A stretch of DNA of 34,974 nt from contig JABAAH010000025.1 of assembly GCA_014238855.1 (NCBI GenBank), positions 2,235 through 37,208 on the forward strand, read 5' to 3'. Made by a program: the position numbers and the translations under genes. The DNA comes from Planctomycetota bacterium (GTDB taxonomy: Bacteria > Planctomycetota > Planctomycetia > Pirellulales > UBA1268). Positions within the stretch are counted from its first letter, which is position 1; each line of letters starts with the position of its first letter. This document shows positions 16,937 to 24,629 of the stretch, piece by piece. Below the pieces are notes generated by a model, which worked only from the letters and a program-made list of their open reading frames with translations, ran no database searches and had not been told where the DNA came from.

Positions 16937-18049
16937 ATGAATTTGCGATGCACTCGTGAACCGCTTTTGGCGGCTCTCCAAACAGCTGCAGTTGTCGTGC
17001 CGACACGGTCAACGCGACCAGTTCTAACAAACGTAAAACTTGATGTCGAAGGTTCAACGGCTGTACTTTCAGCAACGGACTTGGAAATAGGTATTCGTAC
17101 TGAAATCGAAGGAGTTGAAACAACAGCTGCAGGAAGCGTACTACTGCCAAGTGCTCGCTTGATGGCAATCATTCGTGAAAGTCCATCAGGAACAACATTT
17201 GAGATCGAGTCCGATGGTAATGCTACAGTGGTAAAAGCCGCACGAAGTCAATTTCGTTTGCCAGCAGAAGATCCAATTGAATTTCCATCTGTCGCAACAT
17301 TTCCTACGGAAGCTTGTTTCGAACTTTCGTCACCATTGGTTCGAGAACTCGTTCGAAGAACTGTTTTTGCGACTGACAATGAATCAAGTCGCTATGCACT
17401 CGGCGGAGTTCTTCTTGAGTTGACAGACGATACTGTCGTAGCTGTGGGAACAGATGGTCGTCGCTTAGCTAAAATGGAAGGTCCGTCATCAATACAGGGT
17501 GGTGAACTGCCGGCGACACAACCAATTGTTCCGGCTCGAGCAATGCAACTTATTGAACGAAGTCTTGGTGACGCAGAGACGCCAGTAAAACTTGCCGTAC
17601 AGAGCAGTGATGTTCTGATTCACACAGGTCATACAACGATATCTGCTCGTCTTGTCGAAGGAAGATTTCCGAGATGGAGAGATGTTTTTCCGGATCGGCC
17701 CGATGCCATTCATATTAAAGTTGTCGCTGGTCCTCTCCTTTCAGCAGTGCGACAGGCAGCTATTGTCACAAGTGAACAGTCCAAAGGAGTTGACTTCGGA
17801 TTTGAGTCCGGTCAACTCGTTCTTGCGGGTCAGTCCGCAGAAAGTGGACAAAGTCGTGTTGAGATGCCACTTGATTACAGCGGTGATACGGTGGAAATCA
17901 AACTAGATCCTAGGTTTGTGAGCGAGTTCCTTCGTGTTCTCGATCCTGCGACATCGCTTGATATTGAAATCACAGATGGCCAGAGCGCATGTGTCTGTCG
18001 AACTGAGGACGGGTATGGGTACTGTGTTATGCCGTTGGCGGCAGATTAG
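16937..18049 (+). CDS. dnaN: DNA polymerase III beta subunit (sliding clamp)
   Basis: 370 residues from ATG 16937, the family's usual length (about 366-375); an in-frame GTG at 16868 would add 23 residues not seen in clamps. The N-terminus MNLRCTREPLLAALQTAAV and the RPVLTNVKL segment mark the first of three clamp domains; NESSRYALGGVLLEL and AVGTDGRRLAKME are the conserved second-domain elements; the protein ends in the typical YCVMPL segment. It forms a dimeric ring tethering the replicative polymerase and repair enzymes to DNA. It follows the putative origin and is close to dciA and gyrB on the same strand, an arrangement typical of origin-proximal loci. Confidence 0.95.
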   Translation: MNLRCTREPLLAALQTAAVVVPTRSTRPVLTNVKLDVEGSTAVLSATDLEIGIRTEIEGVETTAAGSVLLPSARLMAIIRESPSGTTFEIESDGNATVVKAARSQFRLPAEDPIEFPSVATFPTEACFELSSPLVRELVRRTVFATDNESSRYALGGVLLELTDDTVVAVGTDGRRLAKMEGPSSIQGGELPATQPIVPARAMQLIERSLGDAETPVKLAVQSSDVLIHTGHTTISARLVEGRFPRWRDVFPDRPDAIHIKVVAGPLLSAVRQAAIVTSEQSKGVDFGFESGQLVLAGQSAESGQSRVEMPLDYSGDTVEIKLDPRFVSEFLRVLDPATSLDIEITDGQSACVCRTEDGYGYCVMPLAAD

Positions 18050-18112
18050 TACTGGTTGTGCAAAGGAAATACTATTGTGCCTTTTGCGATCTCGCACTGG
18101 AACACCAAACAA

Positions 18113-18421
18113 ATGACTGCTCCAAGAACTCTCGGAAATGTGCTGTCACGATTGATGGCCCGTACGGGTTACGATCGAGAGCAAGGAAGTGACGCGCTGC
18201 GTTCTGCTTGGGAAAATGTTGCGCCAGAGAGTTTACGAGGTAGTTCACAAGCAGGTGTTGTTCGAAGAGGAGTTCTTGAAGTTTTTGTAACGCATTCGGC
18301 ACTTGTTCAGGAAATGGGATTCCACAAACGTGAAGCTATTCGAAAACTCCAGTCGCTCTTGCCATCTGAGGGAATCATTGATATTCGCTGTCGTCTTCTT
18401 ATCGAAGCAGGCCAGAAGTAG
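18113..18421 (+). CDS. DciA-like (DUF721) replicative helicase loader/operator
   Basis: 102 residues from ATG 18113; a GTG at 18056 would add 19 residues. The order of elements matches DUF721: an N-terminal helix (RTLGNVLSRLMARTG), a central tryptophan segment (LRSAWENVAPESLRGSS), then the strand-helix core (RRGVLEVFVTHSALVQEMGFHKREAIRKL). DciA proteins interact with the replicative helicase DnaB in bacteria lacking DnaC or DnaI, and are often encoded near dnaA, dnaN, recF or gyrB, as here. No recF is present between dnaN and gyrB. The start is not fixed by a clear ribosome site. Confidence 0.75.
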   Translation: MTAPRTLGNVLSRLMARTGYDREQGSDALRSAWENVAPESLRGSSQAGVVRRGVLEVFVTHSALVQEMGFHKREAIRKLQSLLPSEGIIDIRCRLLIEAGQK

Positions 18422-18503
18422 TGTTGAAATGTATTTGATGAAAAAAATATTTTGTTTCAAAAATCGTAATTCAATTTACCCAATCGTTTCTTGAAAGGTG
18501 TCC

Positions 18504-20999
18504 ATGGCTGAATCAGCACCATCCCCAGCAGAAGAATCATCAGAAGCAGGGTACTCAAGTACTGACCTGAAGCATCTCTCTGATCGTGAACATGTGCGTG
18601 AACGGTTTGGTATGTATATCGGTGATAATACGTCACGTGGATTACACCACTTGGTATATGAGGTTGTTGATAATTCGATTGATGAATGTATGGCCGAATA
18701 TGCTCATCGGGTATCAGTAATAGTTAATGTTGACGGCAGTTTAACTGTTGAAGATGACGGACGAGGCATTCCAACCGGCATTCATGAGCAACTCTCGGAA
18801 GAGATGGATCGAGAAGTTTCGACCCTCGAGGGCGTAATGACGGTTTTGAAATTTGGCGGCAAATTTGATAAGGGGGCATATCAGACATCTGGTGGCCTTC
18901 ATGGCGTCGGGGTGACGGTCGTCAATTTTCTTTCTGAGTGGTGTGAGGTTGAGGTTTCGCGAGACGGACATGTATGGCAGCAGGAATATCAGCGAGGAGA
19001 ACCCACAGGACCTGTCCGAAAGATGGGAACAGCAACTACGGCAGGAACAAAAACCACATTTAAACCCGATCCACAGATATTTCCACAGACAAAGTTTTCC
19101 TGGGATACCCTCGCACGTCGTCTACAGGAATTGGCTTTTCTGAACTCTGGCGTGAAAATTATTTTCACGGATGCATCGAGTGGGCAGACTGAGGAATACT
19201 GTTACGAACGGGGAGTTGAAGAATTTATTGAGTGGTTGAATCGATCGAGTGATGCTGTGCATCCGGACATTGTCTGGATGCAAGGTGAAGCAGAGGGTGT
19301 TTCGTGGGATATTGCTCTTCAGTACACAGGTGACTTTACTGAAAATGTGCATAGCTACGTGAATAATATTTCTACAAGTGAGGGTGGAACGCACGTTTCT
19401 GGTTTTCGCTCAGCCCTGACTCGAAGTTTGAATTCGTACGGGAAAAAAACAGGTATTTATAAAGACTTAATACCTACAGGTGATGATGTTCGCGAAGGGC
19501 TTACGGCTGTTGTGAGTGTGAGAGTCCCTGAGCCACAATTTGAAGGACAGACAAAAACGAAGCTTGGAAATAGTGAAGTTGAGAGCATCATCACTTCAGC
19601 TGTAGGCGAATTTCTCGGGAAGTATCTTGAGGAACATCCCAAGAGCGCAAAAGCCATTATACAAAAAGGTGTCTTAGCCGCAGAAGCGCGTAATGCTGCC
19701 CAGAAAGCGAGGGCATTACTCCGTGAACGAAAAGGAGCGCTTTCCGGTGGTGGTCTGCCAGGAAAACTCCGTGATTGCACAAGTAAAGATGTTGATCGAT
19801 GTGAACTATACCTGGTCGAAGGTGACTCGGCAGGTGGGTCCGCCGAAGGCGGCCGGCTTCGTGAATACCAGGCAATTTTGCCACTTCGTGGAAAAATCAT
19901 TAATGCGTACAAAAGTCGTGAAGATAAGGTTCTTGCAAATGAAGAGGTACGGAGTGTCATCTCAGCCATCGGTGCTGGTATTGGTCCCGAGGCCGATCTA
20001 TCGAAGCGGCGGTACGATAAAATTGTCATCATGACGGATGCAGACGTGGACGGTTCCCATATTCGTACACTTCTGTTGACCTTCTTTTATCGACAGATGT
20101 ATCAATTGGTTGTTTCGGGCCATGTTTACGTTGCACAACCACCGTTATTCCGTGTTCGGAGTAAAAAACAGGTGTACTACGTACAAACAGAAGAAGAAAT
20201 GAAGAATCAACTGCTTGACCAAGGCCTCGGAGAAGGCATTTTTCTGCCAGGTGATGGCCGTGAATTGGTAGGCGAAGAGATGCAAAAGCTTTGTCGGACG
20301 CTAGCAGGCTTAGAGGATGCTCTTGTCGCCCTTGAGCGTCGAGGAATTAGTTTACGTGATCATGCAGAACGTCGGGATCCAGAGACAAAAAAACTCCCCA
20401 TGTATCATGTCTTTTTTGGTTCCGAAGAGTATTGGTTTACGAGCCGAGAGCAACTTGAGAGCTATGTAACATCGAAAGAAGAAGTCACAGGTGGTGAACT
20501 TGAAGCTGGAAAAGCTGATGAAAATAAGCCAGGTGGGGGTGGTGCGGCTGATCCAGAAGCAGCGGAACAGCAACTCGTTGTGATTGATCTTCATGAAGTA
20601 CGTAGTATTAATGCTGGCCTTGCTGAGCTTGATTCAATGGGCTTCGGCATCGAGGCTCTTATGCCTGAAGATCGAACAGGCACAGAAGAACCTCGATATC
20701 TACTGCGTCGTGGTGAGCACAAGGTGGGAATTAACGATTTACGAGGTCTTCTCACAGCTGTGAGGCGTGCTGGTGAAAAGGGGTTGACGATTACCCGGTT
20801 TAAAGGTCTGGGTGAAATGAACGCTGAAGAACTTCGGGAAACAACTCTTGACCCTGCAAATCGAACGCTTCTTCGTGTAACAATGGACGATGCAGCAGCA
20901 GCGGATGATCTGTTTCGTGTTCTCATGGGAGAGAAAGTAGAGCCTCGTCGTAAGTTTATCGAAAGGAACGCACTCGATGTTCGAAATCTTGATGTCTAA
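18504..20999 (+). CDS. gyrB: DNA gyrase subunit B
   Basis: 831 residues from ATG 18504, with GAAAGG 5 nt upstream; the GTG two codons earlier overlaps that ribosome site. The GHKL ATPase domain shows VYEVVDNSIDECMAEY, EDDGRGIP and GGLHGVGVTVVN. The TOPRIM domain has EGDSAGGSAEGGR near residue 437 and the Mg-binding DADVDGSHIRTLL near 511. The C-terminal tail ITRFKGLGEMN plus the final RRKFIERNA segment are standard. Between about residues 565 and 745 there is a long extra region including a Gly-rich linker (NKPGGGGAADPEAAE); compact GyrB proteins are near 640 residues, so this is an insertion like that of proteobacterial enzymes. With GyrA it introduces negative supercoils. Last gene of the replication block. 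Confidence 0.96.
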   Translation: MAESAPSPAEESSEAGYSSTDLKHLSDREHVRERFGMYIGDNTSRGLHHLVYEVVDNSIDECMAEYAHRVSVIVNVDGSLTVEDDGRGIPTGIHEQLSEEMDREVSTLEGVMTVLKFGGKFDKGAYQTSGGLHGVGVTVVNFLSEWCEVEVSRDGHVWQQEYQRGEPTGPVRKMGTATTAGTKTTFKPDPQIFPQTKFSWDTLARRLQELAFLNSGVKIIFTDASSGQTEEYCYERGVEEFIEWLNRSSDAVHPDIVWMQGEAEGVSWDIALQYTGDFTENVHSYVNNISTSEGGTHVSGFRSALTRSLNSYGKKTGIYKDLIPTGDDVREGLTAVVSVRVPEPQFEGQTKTKLGNSEVESIITSAVGEFLGKYLEEHPKSAKAIIQKGVLAAEARNAAQKARALLRERKGALSGGGLPGKLRDCTSKDVDRCELYLVEGDSAGGSAEGGRLREYQAILPLRGKIINAYKSREDKVLANEEVRSVISAIGAGIGPEADLSKRRYDKIVIMTDADVDGSHIRTLLLTFFYRQMYQLVVSGHVYVAQPPLFRVRSKKQVYYVQTEEEMKNQLLDQGLGEGIFLPGDGRELVGEEMQKLCRTLAGLEDALVALERRGISLRDHAERRDPETKKLPMYHVFFGSEEYWFTSREQLESYVTSKEEVTGGELEAGKADENKPGGGGAADPEAAEQQLVVIDLHEVRSINAGLAELDSMGFGIEALMPEDRTGTEEPRYLLRRGEHKVGINDLRGLLTAVRRAGEKGLTITRFKGLGEMNAEELRETTLDPANRTLLRVTMDDAAAADDLFRVLMGEKVEPRRKFIERNALDVRNLDV

Positions 21000-21006
21000 A
21001 GAGAGA

Positions 21007-21708
21007 TCACTGGTTGTTGTCAAGATTTTTTAATCGAACATTTTTGATCCAGACCGCATATTCATGATCTTGAAATGCAAAGCCACCATGCTCTGATCGC
21101 CTGCCTGCGGCACCTTTAGTGAGGTTAGCTTGGTTCACAATTTCATTATTAATGAACACATTAATCTGGTTATCTACGCATCGAATGTGCATATAAATTC
21201 ATTGATTTGGATCATTTGAAACATTCTTTGTTGGTGGATGGCCGGGAATAATTCCTCCGGCAGCATGGTCTCTTCGTTCAGGTTTTTTCTAAAGACTGTT
21301 TTCATAAAGCCGAACTTCTTTATGGTGTCGGCCGGGAAGTTGAGTGAGGTCGGGAATGTGGAAGTAGACACCACTATTTTGACTGACACGCCAATCGAAT
21401 TCAAAATCAGTGACCAGAATATCTTTGAGCACGAGATAGTTTTCGTAGTTTTTCCAACGTGTGTACTCACGCTTGGGAAGGTGAATAACGCCATCATATT
21501 CTAGAACCCACGCTCCCTTTGTGAACCAGTGATCCAGTGATTCAGTGATCCAGTGATCCAAGCGGTTACTTCCTTTTAGTGTAATCCAGTCGGAGGCAAA
21601 GAGATGACCATTAAGAAGAAACAAGGCCCATGTGAAAGCATGGGCAACAGAAATTCTCCGTATGCTTCTCGGTGATATATGCACGAGACTTTCTGGATAA
21701 GGGGCCAA
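21007..21708 (-). pseudogene. DUF1080 (3-keto-disaccharide hydrolase-like) secreted protein with two in-frame stop codons
   Basis: A single minus-strand frame reads through a whole DUF1080-type protein but is interrupted by TAG at 21291-21289 and TGA at 21201-21199. Before the first stop: a signal-like N-terminus (HAFTWALFLLNGHLFA), then DWITLKGSNRLDHW, YENYLVLKDILVTDFEFDW and NSGVYFHIPD. Between the stops: GGIIPGHPPTKNVSNDPNQ. After the second: IRCVDNQINVFINNEIVNQ and GGFAFQDHEYAVWIKNVRL, which are the usual closing strands. The TGA falls where the family has Trp (the EWN segment), consistent with TGG to TGA; the TAG is consistent with CAG to TAG. An 8-bp repeat expansion lies in its N-terminal part. 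Intact family members are secreted jelly-roll proteins, some acting on glycosides. Confidence 0.75.
21526..21557. repeat. 8-bp tandem repeat, four copies
   Basis: Four consecutive 8-bp units: CCAGTGAT, CCAGTGAT, TCAGTGAT, CCAGTGAT. It lies inside the DUF1080 pseudogene. Relative to one copy the three extra units add 24 bp, exactly eight codons, which explains the duplicated LDHW residues in LDHWITESLDHWFTK. Confidence 0.85.
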
Positions 21709-21715
21709 AGAATAA

Positions 21716-22207
21716 TTATTCTATGTCGAGATTTACATCACTGCGAGCTTGTGTTGTCATGAATTGCCAGGTGTCGAAAGTTGCTGCCTGTCCACAATAT
21801 TGACCATGAGCATCAGAAATATTCCAGACGATAGCTCGATTGATTTTAAAGCGCTTCCCAGTTTTAGAAATTCTAACACCTGAGTAATCATTGATATATC
21901 CATTTTGTCGCGTTCTCGTTAAGAGCTGCGCCCTCTCGGCTCGATTGATCGGTTCAGCCGTCTTGCGAGATGGTGTCCGAACGAGTTCGTCCCAGGTCAT
22001 CTCCCAGAGGCAGAGCGCCACTTTGTTGCCGTAATTAAGAATAGGATCATCTTCGATGCCATGTGAAACGATGACACGTGGTGTGTGAAATAGGGCATGG
22101 GCCTGCTCTTCGATATTTCCGTGACGCAGAATCAGGTCTTGTCCTACGAGAGAAGAGAATGAGGTCAAGAGTCGATCGACATGTTCCATCAAAAAAGATT
22201 CTGGCAT
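21716..22207 (-). CDS. MEKHLA-domain protein
   Basis: 163 residues from the ATG at 22207; the frame is open to an ATG at 22315, but that extension would run into the start of the divergent gene and reads as an unconvincing hydrophobic stretch. The domain is recognisable by VIVSHGIEDDPILNYGNKVA, WDELVRTPSRKTAEPINRAE, YINDYSGVRISKTGKRF and IVWNISDAHGQYCGQAATF. MEKHLA is a PAS-like domain known from plant HD-ZIP III transcription factors and from small stand-alone bacterial proteins; the bacterial role and ligand are not established. No DNA-binding or kinase domain is attached. It starts 7 bp upstream of the DUF1080 pseudogene and may once have been co-transcribed with it. Confidence 0.8.
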   Translation of the reverse strand: MPESFLMEHVDRLLTSFSSLVGQDLILRHGNIEEQAHALFHTPRVIVSHGIEDDPILNYGNKVALCLWEMTWDELVRTPSRKTAEPINRAERAQLLTRTRQNGYINDYSGVRISKTGKRFKINRAIVWNISDAHGQYCGQAATFDTWQFMTTQARSDVNLDIE

Positions 22208-22304
22208 AAGATAATTTTCTATGACGACATATGGATCGCATTGATGACACTCTTTATATTCTGAAACATTCGAACTGTTCGCAATGGAAGAGATGAGTAG
22301 TACT

Positions 22305-23000
22305 ATGAAAAACACGAATATTGAGCAGTTTGGGAAATTTTATCTTTCCTTTTTAATTTTGACGGTAGTCCTTCCGAGTTACGACGCGAATGCTCAATCA
22401 ACACCAGCTTTAGTCTTTCAGGATGATTTTCGTGAGGGCAGTGCGAAATGGGAAACAACAGACGATGCAAGCTGGACGCTTACGAAGCAGAAGGGTCGTA
22501 CGGCCTGGGGTTTAAATAAGCGAAAGAGTGATTACCAGCCGAAGTTTCGAAGTCCGCACAATATTGCCTTGGTCCGTGACCTGGAACTTACAGAAACCGT
22601 TATCGATGTCGAAGTAAAAAGCACGCGGGATACAGGGAACCATCGGGACTGCTGCATCTTTTTTCAGTATCAAGATTCTGAACATTTTTATTATGTACAC
22701 CTCGGTGCAAAGCCAGATCCTCATAGCGGACAGATCATGATTGTGAATGGAGCGGCCCGTCGTGCACTCACTACAAATACGAATTCTGTGCCGTGGGATG
22801 ATCAATGGCACCGAGTCCGACTAGAACGAGATCCAGCTAGTGGCAGAATAGAGGTCTTTTTTGATGATTTAAAAACACCTCTTATGCAGGTATACGATAA
22901 AACGTTTATGTCAGGCAGAGTCGGTATTGGTTCATTTGATGATATGAATGACTTCACGGATGTAAATATTTATGGAAAGAGAGCGAGTACGAAACGGTAG
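22305..23000 (+). CDS. Secreted laminin-G/DUF1080-like jelly-roll protein
   Basis: 231 residues from ATG 22305; in-frame ATGs at 22284 and 22293 are alternatives and the ribosome site is ambiguous. A signal peptide (hydrophobic FYLSFLILTVVLPS, cleavage near DANAQS) is followed by a concanavalin-like beta-sandwich: FQDDFREGSAKWETTDDASW, YQDSEHFYYVHLGAKPD, WHRVRLERDPASGRIEVFFDD and GRVGIGSFDD. These are typical of planctomycete proteins that bind or cleave polysaccharides, but no catalytic residues can be named. It is divergent from the MEKHLA gene and precedes pgk by 79 bp. Confidence 0.75.
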   Translation: MKNTNIEQFGKFYLSFLILTVVLPSYDANAQSTPALVFQDDFREGSAKWETTDDASWTLTKQKGRTAWGLNKRKSDYQPKFRSPHNIALVRDLELTETVIDVEVKSTRDTGNHRDCCIFFQYQDSEHFYYVHLGAKPDPHSGQIMIVNGAARRALTTNTNSVPWDDQWHRVRLERDPASGRIEVFFDDLKTPLMQVYDKTFMSGRVGIGSFDDMNDFTDVNIYGKRASTKR

Positions 23001-23079
23001 TCTTGCGAATGCACTGGTCCTGATGTGAAATACGAGGGTTACCTACTGACCACCCCTATTTCATGAGGAGCTGCACCCG

Positions 23080-24282
23080 ATGGCAAAGCAGTCAATCGCT
23101 GACCTTAATCCTGATGGTAAGACCGTTCTTATTCGTGTTGATTTCAATGTTCCTCAGGATAAGGACGGAGTGATAACAGATGATCGTAGAATCCGTATGG
23201 CAGTACCGACGATACGATCCGTCATAGATCGAGGTGGCAAGGCGATTCTTATGAGTCACCTTGGGCGCCCCAAGGGTCAGGTCAGCCCAGCCCTTTCGCT
23301 TGCGCCGGTGGCTCATCGGCTTGGGGAACTTCTTGAGCAACCAGTAGTTTTGGCAAACGACACTGGCGGGCAAGATTCCACAGCAAAGGCTCAATCATTA
23401 TCAGCCCGTGAAGTGCTCGTTCTTGAAAATGTCCGTTTCAATCCAGGTGAAAAAAAAGGAGATGATGTTGACTACGTTGCTGGCATTGCGAATCTAGCAG
23501 ACGTCTATGTCAATGATGCGTTTGGTACCTGTCACCGGACAGAAGCCAGCATGTATGCGGTTCCCAAAAAAATGAAAGAAATGGGCAAGTCTGCAGTCGT
23601 CGGTTTCCTTGTTGAAAAAGAAATTCAATATCTTTCAGATGCAGTGGGTCAACCAAAAAGACCTTTTGTTGCCATCCTCGGTGGTAAAAAAGTTAGTGAT
23701 AAGATTGCTGTCATCACGAATCTCTTACGTATTTGTGATCATATTCTCATTGGTGGCGCCATGGCCTATACCTTTTCGTTAGCACAAGGTGGTACAACGG
23801 GAGATTCACTTGTTGAACACGACAAACTCGAACTGGCGAAGCAACTGCTGCAAGATGGAGGAGACAAACTCGTTCTTCCTGTAGACACACATTGCGCAGA
23901 TGATTTTTCATCGGATGCTAATAAAGAAGTGGTGAAGGCGGGTGAAATACGCGATGGTTTTGAAGGGCTTGATATTGGGCCAGATACTGCCCAGCAGTAC
24001 GCGGAAATTATTCGAGGAGCAGGAACTGTAATTTGGAATGGACCAATGGGTGTATTTGAAATGTCGCCGTTTGATGCTGGTACTAAAACGGTAGCTGGTG
24101 CAGTTGCTGCAGCGACGGAGAATGGTGCAATCACGATTATTGGTGGCGGTGACTCAGCTGCAGCGATTGATCAACTAGGCTATGCCGATAAGGTAAGCCA
24201 TGTCTCTACAGGTGGTGGCGCATCTTTAGAAATGCTTGAAGGCAAGGCATTTGAGACAGTGAATATTCTCGATGAAAAGTGA
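23080..24282 (+). CDS. pgk: Phosphoglycerate kinase
   Basis: 400 residues; ATG 23080 has GAGGAG at 23065-23070. Family landmarks in order: [15 protein letters not shown], the [13 protein letters not shown] segment, [52 protein letters not shown], the GGAMAYTF segment, WNGPMGVFE and the C-terminal nucleotide loop [10 protein letters not shown] followed by [13 protein letters not shown]. It transfers phosphate from 1,3-bisphosphoglycerate to ADP in glycolysis (reverse in gluconeogenesis), in the cytoplasm. Length is standard. Single gene closed by a strong hairpin. Confidence 0.97.
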   Translation: MAKQSIADLNPDGKTVLIRVDFNVPQDKDGVITDDRRIRMAVPTIRSVIDRGGKAILMSHLGRPKGQVSPALSLAPVAHRLGELLEQPVVLANDTGGQDSTAKAQSLSAREVLVLENVRFNPGEKKGDDVDYVAGIANLADVYVNDAFGTCHRTEASMYAVPKKMKEMGKSAVVGFLVEKEIQYLSDAVGQPKRPFVAILGGKKVSDKIAVITNLLRICDHILIGGAMAYTFSLAQGGTTGDSLVEHDKLELAKQLLQDGGDKLVLPVDTHCADDFSSDANKEVVKAGEIRDGFEGLDIGPDTAQQYAEIIRGAGTVIWNGPMGVFEMSPFDAGTKTVAGAVAAATENGAITIIGGGDSAAAIDQLGYADKVSHVSTGGGASLEMLEGKAFETVNILDEK

Positions 24283-24343
24283 TTGTGTGCCGATTAGGCA
24301 TGGCATGGCATGACACCTGAGTCGAAATGAAAGACATATAAAA

Positions 24344-24376
24344 CGGTCCGGAGTGCTTTATCCACACTCCGGACCG
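24344..24376. terminator. Bidirectional-looking hairpin terminator after pgk
   Basis: Perfect 12-bp stem CGGTCCGGAGTG (24344-24355) / CACTCCGGACCG (24365-24376) with a 9-nt loop. On the plus strand no T-run follows; on the minus strand it is followed by TTTTATAT. The loop and first right-arm bases contain TTATCCACA (24358-24366), a perfect match to the E. coli DnaA box. Confidence 0.7.
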
Positions 24377-24567
24377 AATATGTTCTGTCGATGTCTTGCG
24401 AATCGTGTGAACTGCGAGAATAATGCATACCCGACCAGCGTGTGGCCGCCTGAGCGAAAGGGTATGGATCAACGCGTAAGGCGTAGCACCACCGCTTTAT
24501 AAGGCTTCAACAGTACATTGTACTTTCGACTGAATTTGGTGATTGGCTTCAGTTAAAATTTGAATAT
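24377..24567. other. Gene-free spacer between two terminators
   Basis: Part of the 347-bp gap between pgk and nrdJ. I see no convincing coding region, tRNA-like cloverleaf or known RNA element on either strand. The segment 24436-24500 is GC-richer than its flanks, with repeated GCGTAAGGCG-like motifs, but I could not fold it into a recognised RNA. Confidence 0.3.
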
Positions 24568-24618
24568 AAAAAAAGGCAGCTGCGAGAGAAGAATGCTTCT
24601 CGCAACTGCCTTTTTGAA
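24568..24618 (-). terminator. Intrinsic terminator downstream of nrdJ
   Basis: AAAAAGGCAG (24570-24579) pairs with CTGCCTTTTT (24606-24615), continuing inward through TGCGA/TCGCA after one mismatch, with an A-rich left and T5 right edge. On the minus strand the left A-run reads as a U-run, and the hairpin begins 15 nt after the nrdJ stop, so it is a good nrdJ terminator and could also stop plus-strand readthrough. Confidence 0.85.
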
Positions 24619-24629
24619 CACGTTTTCTA

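Noticed and set aside
21199..21291. Stop-codon recoding (selenocysteine, pyrrolysine or alternative code) in the DUF1080 frame
   Set aside because: One stop is TAG and the other TGA at an expected Trp; neither sits at a catalytic position, and the confident genes here, such as gyrB, nrdJ and pgk, use TGG for Trp. Nonsense mutation is simpler.
22208..22315. N-terminal extension of the MEKHLA protein to ATG 22315
   Set aside because: It overlaps the divergent gene's start and encodes a segment not expected in the family; not fully excluded.
24377..24567. Structured non-coding RNA in the pgk-nrdJ gap
   Set aside because: GC-richer and with repeated GCGTAAGGCG-like motifs, but I could not derive a consistent fold or match to a known RNA class.
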